Positions 1 to 5,406 of a stretch of 5,406 bases of DNA are shown in pieces; the stretch's first letter is position 1; each line of letters begins with the position of its first letter. The position numbers were made by a program, and so were the translations under genes. Origin of the DNA: Candidatus Zixiibacteriota bacterium (GTDB lineage: Bacteria; Zixibacteria; MSB-5A5; CAIYYT01); contig JAGLUH010000340.1 of assembly GCA_023134875.1 (NCBI GenBank), positions 1-5,406 on the forward strand, read 5' to 3'. The notes beneath the pieces are model-generated. The model ran no database searches, was not told where the DNA came from, and was given only the letters and a program-made list of their open reading frames with translations.

Positions 1-496
1 ACGGCTGCTTTTCAATCAACGAGTCGGCGATAAGGATTATATCGAGGTGGCGGGGACATTCGAAAACGACCGGCAGGCGCAACCGGCGCTCTACGAGTTG
101 AATATCAGGAATCGAGGAGTGGCACTACGGGGTAAATGTTTTGTCAACTCGTGGGAACTGGGCGCCGGCGTGGAACTGGCCACGGAAAGGTCAGACTCTC
201 TTGATTTGCGGGTGCGCCTGCTCAGAGTAGCGCCGGAAGCCGCTTACCATCTTGGCAGCAGCGGTCGCTTAGTTGTAAGCACGTTTCTTTTCCAGGTGAG
301 CGAAGCGGCGGATCAACCTATCCTCTTGCAAATGGCGGATGGTTACCCGCGGGGGACTCATTTCGGGGGCAACCTCAAAGTTGATATCAGGATGGCTGAC
401 AATTTCGACCTGAAACTGACCGCCCGGGGTGAAATACGCCACGGTGAAAAGAATCGTTACTATCTGAAAAGCGAACTGGTTTCGAGGTTCAAGTGA
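1..496 (+). CDS. 3' end of an unrecognised, beta-strand-rich (possibly outer-membrane) protein
   Basis: The reading frame is open from base 2 to the TGA at 494-496, giving the last 164 residues of a gene that begins before the window. The GTG at 47 is in frame, but coding continues upstream of it, so I read it as an internal valine rather than the start. I do not recognise a family. The residues alternate polar and hydrophobic in runs typical of amphipathic beta-strands, with glycine and aromatic residues at turns. The last 50 or so residues (around GYPRGTHFGGN, then LKLTARGEIRH and YYLKSELVSRF) look like successive antiparallel strands of the kind that end outer-membrane barrels. No cysteine pair or catalytic motif stands out. 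The stop codon overlaps the GTG start of the Omp85-type gene by four bases, so the two are probably co-translated and may work together at the outer membrane. That functional link, and the outer-membrane location, are inference. A soluble or surface beta-sandwich domain is the main alternative. Confidence 0.6.
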   Translation, partial: RLLFNQRVGDKDYIEVAGTFENDRQAQPALYELNIRNRGVALRGKCFVNSWELGAGVELATERSDSLDLRVRLLRVAPEAAYHLGSSGRLVVSTFLFQVSEAADQPILLQMADGYPRGTHFGGNLKVDIRMADNFDLKLTARGEIRHGEKNRYYLKSELVSRFK

Positions 497-2106
497 TCCG
501 TTTTGCGATAATCCTACTACTCATAGCAGGCAGTGCCTATGGCGGTGTGACATACTCAGGTGTTACTTCCCTTGATTCCAGCCTGCTACTCTCCGGTTGC
601 AAAGGAAGTGAGAACCTGGAACTGTGCCTACAGACAATTGTCAACAGTTATATCAAGGCGGGCTTTCACAATGTCAGTATCAACCTGGAGGTAAAGGGAA
701 CCGATACGCTGGTGCAAATCAATGAAGGTCGCCGGTATCTCTTGTCCGATCTGATTGTGTCGGGTGTGGAAGATAGTGTCACCACACTGCTGTTGTCGAC
801 TTTCGACCAGAGTGAACCGTTGACAATTAGTTTGGTTGATCGCTTCGCAATCGCAGTCGTCCGATTCTATGCCGAAAACGGTTATCCTTTCGCCAAATTG
901 GAAATCAGAAACATAGCTGTCGATGGTTCGACAATCAACCTTGATTGTCGTCTGATTAAAGGGCCGCGAACGACTGTGGGGCAAGTGAGCTACTCCGGTC
1001 TGCGCCTTACCTTGCCGTCTACGCTTGATAGCCGAGTGTGGTTCTCTATGGGCAAGTTGTATCGGGAGACCGACCTGGAGCGCTCGCTTGCCGCTTTGTC
1101 ACGGGTGAAGTTTTGCCGTCTGACCAATAAGCCGGCCGTCATTTTTAATCAAGGCTCAGAGCAGGTGGATATCGATTTCCCCATGGTAGACAGCCGCAAC
1201 ATTCGCTTGTCGGGCGCGCTTTATCTGTTGCCTGACAGCAAGCTGGCGGGTACTGCTGATGTCAGCCTGCAAAATCTCCTGGGCGGCGGGCGTGAATTGA
1301 CCTTTGCCTGGTCGAAGAGGGATGCTCAGTCACAACAACTGGTATTTGCGTTGCTGCTGCCCTATTTCTCCGGTTATCCCCTTGATGTGAATCTGGCTCT
1401 GGCGCAGGAGGATTGTGATTCATCCTATATCTCTATGCGGGCGCAGGTCGGCATTGACTATCGTCTCAATACCAGTTGGCGGGCTGGCCTTGATTTGTCC
1501 TGGGAGAAAATCACTCCGGAAGAGGACAAAACCACACCGTCCGCGCGGATACTATCCGTCGGTCTGATAAGCAGCTTCGACAGCCGCGATGATATATTCA
1601 GAACCCTAAACGGCGCTCTGCTGCGCTACCGCTTTCTCTCTTCCTATCGTCGGTCATTTGCTGAGAACGAAAGTAGCGGCGGTTATGCCACCGAACTGGA
1701 TGCCGACATGAGACTGTGGCGGCGGCTGGGTGGCGCACTTTCTCTGCTCGGACGCCTGCATACCTTTCAGATCAGGTCTGATTTTGACCCAATCCCTCGG
1801 GATCAACTGCTGCCGATCGGCGGTGGCGAGATGTTACGCGGCTACCGGGAGGAAAGTTACCTGGCTCGGCTTGGCGTACTGACAACTCTGGAACTGCGTT
1901 GGTTCGCTACGGATAGGTTAATGTTGTGTTTATTCACCGATAATGGCTACCTTGAGACCAATGATAACGACTTCGCCCTGACCGGTTTCGGCACGGGGCT
2001 GTCGGTGATGACGACTCTGGGATCGATCAGGTTCGATCTCTCGCTCGGCGAGGAGAAATCGCTCGACAAGCTGCTGGTGCATTTTGGTTTTGCGGGAAAG
2101 CTGTGA
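493..2106 (+). CDS. Omp85/BamA-superfamily outer-membrane protein with POTRA domains
   Basis: This encodes a 537-residue protein of the Omp85 superfamily, whose members insert or export proteins (BamA, TamA, TpsB types) or move lipids at the outer membrane. Residues 1-17 form a signal peptide (short basic start, hydrophobic run IILLLIAGSA), probably cut near A15 or G17. Residues about 18-232 hold roughly three POTRA-like repeats. Marks include the INEGRRYLLSDLIVSGV stretch at 76-92, the YAENGYPFAKLEI stretch at 126-138 and a third unit beginning near GQVSYSGL (163-170). The barrel starts near residue 235, with NLLGGGREL at 261-269 and FDSRDD at 362-367. The family hallmark is LRGY at 448-451, preceded by GGG, matching the conserved (V/I)RG(F/Y) of barrel loop 6. 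The barrel of about 300 residues is shorter than the roughly 390 of BamA, and the chain ends in GKL rather than an aromatic residue. The GTG start is chosen because it overlaps the upstream stop, directly precedes the signal peptide and has CGAGG at 483-487. The small size argues against this being the essential BamA; a TamA-like or dedicated accessory Omp85 is more likely. Confidence 0.87.
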   Translation: MIRFAIILLLIAGSAYGGVTYSGVTSLDSSLLLSGCKGSENLELCLQTIVNSYIKAGFHNVSINLEVKGTDTLVQINEGRRYLLSDLIVSGVEDSVTTLLLSTFDQSEPLTISLVDRFAIAVVRFYAENGYPFAKLEIRNIAVDGSTINLDCRLIKGPRTTVGQVSYSGLRLTLPSTLDSRVWFSMGKLYRETDLERSLAALSRVKFCRLTNKPAVIFNQGSEQVDIDFPMVDSRNIRLSGALYLLPDSKLAGTADVSLQNLLGGGRELTFAWSKRDAQSQQLVFALLLPYFSGYPLDVNLALAQEDCDSSYISMRAQVGIDYRLNTSWRAGLDLSWEKITPEEDKTTPSARILSVGLISSFDSRDDIFRTLNGALLRYRFLSSYRRSFAENESSGGYATELDADMRLWRRLGGALSLLGRLHTFQIRSDFDPIPRDQLLPIGGGEMLRGYREESYLARLGVLTTLELRWFATDRLMLCLFTDNGYLETNDNDFALTGFGTGLSVMTTLGSIRFDLSLGEEKSLDKLLVHFGFAGKL

Positions 2107-2942
2107 AAAAATCCTTGAGCATTCTCCGGTTGATACGTCCCCTTAACGGGATACTGGCAGTGATGTCGCTGCTGCTGGCGCTCTATCTGGCTTCAGGCAG
2201 ACTGCTGCTGCCGCTCCGTGAGCTGGCAGCGCTCTTCCTGGTTGTCTCTTTCGGATATGCCGTCAATGATATCTTCGACGCCGAGACGGATCGGATTGCT
2301 AAACCGGATAGGGTAATACCGGCGGGAGTAATTAGTAGAAATAGAGCAATCCTGGTCGCAGTGGTCTGCGTGATTGGCGGCTTGACGCTGGCGGCATTTG
2401 CCGACATGCTGATCTTCTATTATTTCGCGGTGCTCTCGTTGTTGCTTTTCCACTATGCCTACCAATTATCGGCGATGCTGATAGCAGGCAACCTGCTGGT
2501 GGCGCTGCTCTGCAGTTCGGTATTCTACCTCGGCGGCATACTGGGCCAGGCGACCGGCTCCCGCTGGCAGTTGCTGGTGGCAGCGACGATCTTTGCTTTT
2601 TTGCATCATCTCGGTCGGGAGATTATCAAGGATATCGAGGATGCGGGCGGCGACAGGCAAACCGGACGCAGAACTATTGCCATCGTCTGGGGTGAAAAGA
2701 AAGCCGCCATTATCGGGGTCATAGTGTATGCCCTATTGATCACCAGTACCTACCTGCTTTATGCCCTGTTCGACTTTAGCGATGCTTTCCTGTTTGTTGT
2801 CACCGTCGGCGTTAATCTGCCGATAGTTTTGATCTTCGCGGGCCTGCTGTTTCGTCGGCGCAAAGGGAACATCTCGCGGGCGGCGCTGTTCCTTAAATTG
2901 ACGATGATTCCCGGCCTGGCGGCGCTGCTGCTGGCGCGTTGA
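2103..2942 (+). CDS. UbiA-superfamily membrane prenyltransferase, DGGGP synthase-like
   Basis: This 279-residue, strongly hydrophobic protein has about nine predicted membrane segments, the size and form of intramembrane UbiA prenyltransferases. The first aspartate motif is N55-D56-x-x-D59-x-x-x-D63, followed by KPDRVIPAG (67-75). The second is R172-E173-x-x-K176-D177-x-x-D180-x-x-x-D184. Together these bind the Mg-diphosphate of the prenyl donor. The forms NDxFDxExDxxxxPxRxIPxG and GREIIKDIEDxxGD, plus the AGNLLVALL helix at 128-136, are the pattern I associate with digeranylgeranylglyceryl-phosphate synthase. That enzyme transfers geranylgeranyl to the sn-2 position of geranylgeranylglyceryl phosphate in archaeal ether-lipid synthesis. 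Position 123, in the H-Y-x-x-x-L-S stretch, is serine where many UbiA proteins carry a lysine. The GTG start overlaps the TGA of the Omp85 gene and has GGGA at 2094-2097, five bases upstream. Family assignment is firm; substrate is inferred, with menaquinone, tetrapyrrole or other lipid prenylation as alternatives. Confidence 0.88.
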   Translation: MKKSLSILRLIRPLNGILAVMSLLLALYLASGRLLLPLRELAALFLVVSFGYAVNDIFDAETDRIAKPDRVIPAGVISRNRAILVAVVCVIGGLTLAAFADMLIFYYFAVLSLLLFHYAYQLSAMLIAGNLLVALLCSSVFYLGGILGQATGSRWQLLVAATIFAFLHHLGREIIKDIEDAGGDRQTGRRTIAIVWGEKKAAIIGVIVYALLITSTYLLYALFDFSDAFLFVVTVGVNLPIVLIFAGLLFRRRKGNISRAALFLKLTMIPGLAALLLAR

Positions 2943-2950
2943 GATTGACC

Positions 2951-2979
2951 TTGAACCACCTGCTAAGCAGCGCTATATT
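2951..2979 (+). promoter_or_regulatory. Candidate sigma70-like promoter for the BatD/MoxR/DUF58 operon
   Basis: In the 57-base gap after the prenyltransferase stop, TTGAAC (2951-2956) and TATATT (2974-2979) sit exactly 17 bases apart. They match the -35 and -10 consensus at 4 and 5 of 6 positions. Transcription would begin near 2986, just before the Shine-Dalgarno GGAG at 2990-2993. The placement at the boundary between two functionally distinct modules supports it. It is a pattern match only, and the sigma-factor preferences of this organism are unknown. Confidence 0.45.
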
Positions 2980-2989
2980 ACAGCGAAAT

Positions 2990-2993
2990 GGAG
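2990..2993 (+). promoter_or_regulatory. Ribosome binding site (GGAG) that decides the BatD-like start
   Basis: GGAG lies 6 bases before the ATG at 3000 and 9 before the ATG at 3003. It overlaps the in-frame ATG at 2988, which itself has no purine-rich site upstream and would lie only about two bases after the predicted transcription start. This favours 3000 (or 3003) over 2988. Confidence 0.6.
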
Positions 2994-2999
2994 ACTAAG

Positions 3000-3833
3000 A
3001 TGATGAAGTTGTTTATCTCATTATTGGTGATCCTCTTGATACTGCCGGTTTGCCTGATGGCACAAGTGTCATTTGAAGCATCCGTCGACAAGGTGGAGGC
3101 CGCCTTTGAGGATCAAATCAGGCTGGAGTTACTGGTCAAGGTGACTGATCCGGCGGTGCGTACAACGCCGCTGCTGCCGAAACAAATTGCCGGCTTTCAT
3201 CTGGGCGGCTCCGGCAGCAGTGTTGAGCGCAGCGGCGACACCATCCTGCGGCGTTACACCTATCAACTCCTGCCAGAGCGCAGCGGTGTGCTCACAATTC
3301 CCCCCGTCGGCGTGGAGTTCAGCGACAGTCTCGGCACCGACACCCTCGTTTCCGAGGCAATCAGGGTGACAATTGCGCAGCCGGTACCGCTCGGCGAGGA
3401 TGGTGCTACGCCGTTATGGCTCGTGGTGGTTTCTCTGGTTCTGATCGTGGTCGGCGCTTCTTGGTGGTATCGACGGTCGTTGAAGGTGGTCAGATCGAGA
3501 GAGGCTGACTGGTGGGATGATTATCGTGAAAAGCTGACCAGTATCAATCTGCTTTGCGAGCGCGAGAACTATACGGCCTTTTCCACCGAGGCGATAAAGC
3601 TGGTAGTCTCTTTGCTGGAGAAGGTTTACGATACCAGGCTGGCAGGTCGTACGGCGGCCGAGTTGATCCAGTTCTTGCGTGATAAAGGGGTGGGAAAAGC
3701 AACCCTTGACTATTTCCGGGAGTTTTCTGATTTCTGTGAAGTGGTTAAGTTCTCATCGGGCACCGTTGATCGGCAGGCAGGCGGCGGGGCCGCTGTTGCC
3801 TTGACGAAAATGGTGGAACCGTTTCTTAAGTAA
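3000..3833 (+). CDS. Short BatD-like membrane-anchored protein
   Basis: Starting at the ATG at 3000, the product is 277 residues (281 if the weaker ATG at 2988 is used). Residues 1-21 are a signal peptide with a long leucine/isoleucine core, probably cut after LMA before QVSFEAS. Residues about 22-130 form one beta-rich, Ig-like exported domain. Its pattern of VSFEASVDKVEAAFEDQIRL followed by RRYTYQLLPERSG and LTIPPVGVEFSD is characteristic of BatD ('oxygen tolerance') proteins. One membrane span covers about 139-157, followed by basic residues, so the C-terminal 115 or so residues should be cytoplasmic. That tail is helical and includes YDTRLAGRTAAELIQFL (210-226), a TxxEL element often seen in the tails of BatD and related DUF4381 proteins. 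Typical BatD proteins are about twice this length with several Ig-like domains, so this is a reduced form. The cytoplasmic tail could contact the MoxR ATPase encoded 45 bases downstream; that contact is inference. Confidence 0.75.
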   Translation: MMKLFISLLVILLILPVCLMAQVSFEASVDKVEAAFEDQIRLELLVKVTDPAVRTTPLLPKQIAGFHLGGSGSSVERSGDTILRRYTYQLLPERSGVLTIPPVGVEFSDSLGTDTLVSEAIRVTIAQPVPLGEDGATPLWLVVVSLVLIVVGASWWYRRSLKVVRSREADWWDDYREKLTSINLLCERENYTAFSTEAIKLVVSLLEKVYDTRLAGRTAAELIQFLRDKGVGKATLDYFREFSDFCEVVKFSSGTVDRQAGGGAAVALTKMVEPFLK

Positions 3834-3864
3834 GCTGGTAGAACCGTCAAAACTGTTTGCCAAC

Positions 3865-3869
3865 GGGAG
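3865..3869 (+). promoter_or_regulatory. Ribosome binding site (GGGAG) for the MoxR GTG start
   Basis: GGGAG ends 9 bases before the GTG at 3879 and only 2 bases before an out-of-frame ATG at 3872. The spacing therefore favours the GTG as the functional start. Confidence 0.6.
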
Positions 3870-3878
3870 TAATGAAAA

Positions 3879-4865
3879 GTGCACGAGGACATTAGAGAAA
3901 TTCAAGCGGAAGTAGAGCAAAACTATGGTTTTGTCGACCGTCTCAAGAGCGAAATCGGCAAGGTTATAGTCGGCCAAGAGTACCTGATAGATCGTATGCT
4001 CATCGGGCTGCTGGCCGACGGTCACCTGCTGCTGGAGGGGGTGCCCGGTCTGGCGAAGACGCTGTCTGTCAGCACGCTCTGCCGGGCGATCAATGCCCAG
4101 TTTCAACGCTTGCAGTTTACGCCGGATTTGCTGCCCGCCGATTTGATCGGTACGATGATCTATTCGCAGAACGATGGCAATTTCCGGGTTCGGAAAGGGC
4201 CGATATTCGCTAACATGATTCTGGCGGACGAGATTAATCGCGCGCCCGCCAAGGTGCAGTCGGCGTTGCTGGAGGCGATGCAGGAGCGGCAGGTGACAAT
4301 CGCCGATAATACCTACCCACTGCCGGAACCTTTTCTGGTGATGGCTACGCAGAACCCGATCGAGCAGGAAGGCACCTATCCGCTGCCGGAAGCACAGGTC
4401 GACCGGTTTATGTTCAAGCTGAAGATCACCTATCCCTCCAAGGCGGAGGAGCTTCAGATCATGAACCGGATGACGGTCGGCGCCACTTTTGATATACAGC
4501 CGGTCGTCTCGCCGGAGGATATCATCAAGGCGCGCCGGGTGATCAACAAGATTTATGTTGACGACAAGGTCAAGGAATATATTGTCAATATCGTTTTTGC
4601 CACCCGGAACCCGGAAAGCTATGATCTTCCCCTGGCCGATCTGATCGACTACGGCGCTTCGCCGCGCGCCAGCATCTATCTTGCTCTCGCCTCCAAGGCG
4701 CACGCGTTTTTGAAGGGACGCGGCTATATCACTCCTGATGATGTCAAGACTATCGGTATGGATGTTCTGCGTCACCGGATAATCGTCAGCTACGAGGCGG
4801 AGGCGGAGGAGATCGACAGCGAGGAGATTGTCAGCCGGGTCTTCAACGCGGTGGAGGTTCCGTAG
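3879..4865 (+). CDS. MoxR-family AAA+ ATPase
   Basis: This encodes a full-length 328-residue cytoplasmic MoxR ATPase. These proteins form rings and use ATP hydrolysis to remodel or activate client complexes, usually with a VWA/DUF58 partner. All key motifs are present. Walker A is GVPGLAKT (54-61, K60 and T61), and Walker B is MILADEINRAP (113-123, D117 and E118). Sensor 1 is ATQNP (156-160, N159), the arginine-finger region is EAQVDRF (171-177, R176), and sensor 2 is GASPRAS (259-265, R263). The C-terminal lid follows to residue 328. The N-terminal helix and the VIVGQE element (29-34) are standard for the family. The GTG start is used because no in-frame ATG precedes the conserved N-terminus and GGGAG lies 9 bases upstream. 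Placement between a BatD-like gene and a DUF58 gene is the classical context. The enzyme looks catalytically intact; its client is unknown. Confidence 0.95.
   Translation: MHEDIREIQAEVEQNYGFVDRLKSEIGKVIVGQEYLIDRMLIGLLADGHLLLEGVPGLAKTLSVSTLCRAINAQFQRLQFTPDLLPADLIGTMIYSQNDGNFRVRKGPIFANMILADEINRAPAKVQSALLEAMQERQVTIADNTYPLPEPFLVMATQNPIEQEGTYPLPEAQVDRFMFKLKITYPSKAEELQIMNRMTVGATFDIQPVVSPEDIIKARRVINKIYVDDKVKEYIVNIVFATRNPESYDLPLADLIDYGASPRASIYLALASKAHAFLKGRGYITPDDVKTIGMDVLRHRIIVSYEAEAEEIDSEEIVSRVFNAVEVP
4853..4857 (+). promoter_or_regulatory. Ribosome binding site (GGAGG) for the DUF58 TTG start
   Basis: GGAGG lies inside the last codons of the MoxR gene, 11 bases before the TTG at 4869. The spacing is on the long side. 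It is the only strong purine-rich site near the conserved N-terminus of the next protein, and it suggests coupling between the two genes. Confidence 0.5.
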
Positions 4866-4868
4866 AAA

Positions 4869-5406
4869 TTGCTTCCCAGGGAGATCATCAGGAAAATCCG
4901 CCGCATTGAAATAACGACAAAGAAACTGGTCAACGACCTGTTCGCCGGCGAATATCATTCCACCTTCAAGGGGCAGGGGATGGAATTTGAAGAGGTGCGG
5001 GAGTACCAGCCGGGTGATGATATCCGCCTGATCGACTGGAATGTCACCGCGCGCACCGGCACCCTCTTTGTCAAGAAGTACCGCGAGGAACGCGAACTCT
5101 GTGTAATGCTCCTGGTGGATGCTTCCTCATCCGGCCAGTTCGGCACCCGCAGCCAGTTGAAAGCGGAGATGGCGGCGGAAATCTGCGGCCTGCTGGCCTT
5201 CTCCGCCATCCGTAACAACGACAAGGTGGGGATGATTATTTTCACCGACCGGGTGGAGAAATTCATCGCCCCGCGTAAAGGTTCCGCCCATGTGCTGCGC
5301 CTGATCCGTGAGATTCTCTACTTCAAGCCAGCCGGCCGCTCAACCGACATCGCCAGCGCCCTGGAGTATTTCAACCGGTTGATCAAGCGCAAGTCGGTGC
5401 TTTTCC
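4869..5406 (+). CDS. DUF58 (von Willebrand A-like) protein, 5' part, cut by the window end
   Basis: The first 179 residues of a DUF58 protein are present; the family is usually about 290-440 residues, so the C-terminal part lies outside. I place the start at TTG 4869, three bases after the MoxR stop. The family-typical N-terminus (REIIRKIRRIEI, then KKLVNDLFAGEYHSTFKGQG) would be lost if the first in-frame ATG at 4980 were used. The DUF58 signature follows: MEFEEVREYQPGDDIR (38-53), IDWNVTAR (55-62) and KYREERE (70-76). A VWA-like fold begins at about 77, with a metal-ion-dependent adhesion motif D84-A-S86-S-S88 and the matching threonine in S158-T159-D160. NNDKVGMIIFTD (116-127) is the next conserved strand. 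DUF58 proteins are the usual partners of MoxR ATPases and are thought to act as adaptors or metal-binding scaffolds. Nothing suggests a defect in the visible part. Confidence 0.92.
   Translation, partial: MLPREIIRKIRRIEITTKKLVNDLFAGEYHSTFKGQGMEFEEVREYQPGDDIRLIDWNVTARTGTLFVKKYREERELCVMLLVDASSSGQFGTRSQLKAEMAAEICGLLAFSAIRNNDKVGMIIFTDRVEKFIAPRKGSAHVLRLIREILYFKPAGRSTDIASALEYFNRLIKRKSVLF

Noticed and set aside
47..49. GTG as the start of the first gene
   Set aside because: The frame continues open upstream to base 2 with similar strand-like composition, and no convincing ribosome binding site precedes it. The gene is more simply 5'-truncated by the window.
628..984. 118-codon minus-strand open frame inside the Omp85 gene
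   Set aside because: It is antisense to the POTRA region, has no recognisable motif or start context, and is explained by the coding bias of the real gene.
2960..2970. Palindrome CTGCT-A-AGCAG as a terminator or operator
   Set aside because: The loop of one base cannot form a terminator hairpin, there is no T-run after it, and it falls within the promoter spacer. On its own it is too short to support an operator call.
3030..3065. Lipoprotein signal in the BatD-like protein (LPVC)
   Set aside because: The residues before the cysteine (P, V) do not fit the lipobox L-(A/S)-(G/A)-C. A normal signal peptidase I site after LMA is more plausible.
3753..4958. 401-codon open frame on the minus strand
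   Set aside because: It lies entirely antisense to the end of the BatD-like gene, the MoxR gene and the start of DUF58, all strongly supported by conserved motifs. Its translation is rich in Arg, His, Gln and Leu with no recognisable domain, as expected of a shadow frame.
4955..5266. 103-codon minus-strand open frame
   Set aside because: It is antisense to highly conserved DUF58 motifs and is serine/arginine rich without domain features.

Overview
The window is a gene-dense stretch with all genes on the + strand. It suggests a Gram-negative bacterium: it encodes an Omp85/BamA-superfamily outer-membrane protein and an exported single-span protein of the BatD type. Its gene content (Omp85 protein, archaeal-like UbiA prenyltransferase, BatD/MoxR/DUF58 set) is what I would expect from the Fibrobacteres-Chlorobi-Bacteroidetes (FCB) superphylum or a neighbouring uncultured lineage such as Zixibacteria. 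That placement is inference from gene type and cannot be proven from this window. Four of the five gene starts inside the window use GTG or TTG rather than ATG.

Left module (1-2942): three genes are packed without gaps. The first is the 3' end of an unrecognised beta-strand-rich protein. The second is a 537-residue Omp85-type protein with POTRA repeats and a C-terminal barrel. The third is a 279-residue UbiA-superfamily membrane prenyltransferase that most resembles digeranylgeranylglyceryl-phosphate (DGGGP) synthase, an enzyme of archaeal ether-lipid synthesis. Each junction is a 4-base GTGA overlap, which indicates translational coupling and one transcript.

Right module (2943-5406): after a 57-base gap holding a good sigma70-like promoter candidate come a short BatD-like protein, a MoxR-family AAA+ ATPase and the 5' part of a DUF58/von Willebrand A-like gene that runs off the window. 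Together they form the start of a compact 'Bat/MoxR' cluster. MoxR ATPases with DUF58/VWA partners are thought to act as chaperone-like systems that activate or assemble envelope or metal-dependent protein complexes, but the target of this one is unknown.

No RNA gene, insertion sequence, CRISPR array or convincing terminator was seen. No intergenic stretch exceeds about 60 bases. The observation most worth following is the DGGGP-synthase-like enzyme in an apparently bacterial, outer-membrane-encoding context.
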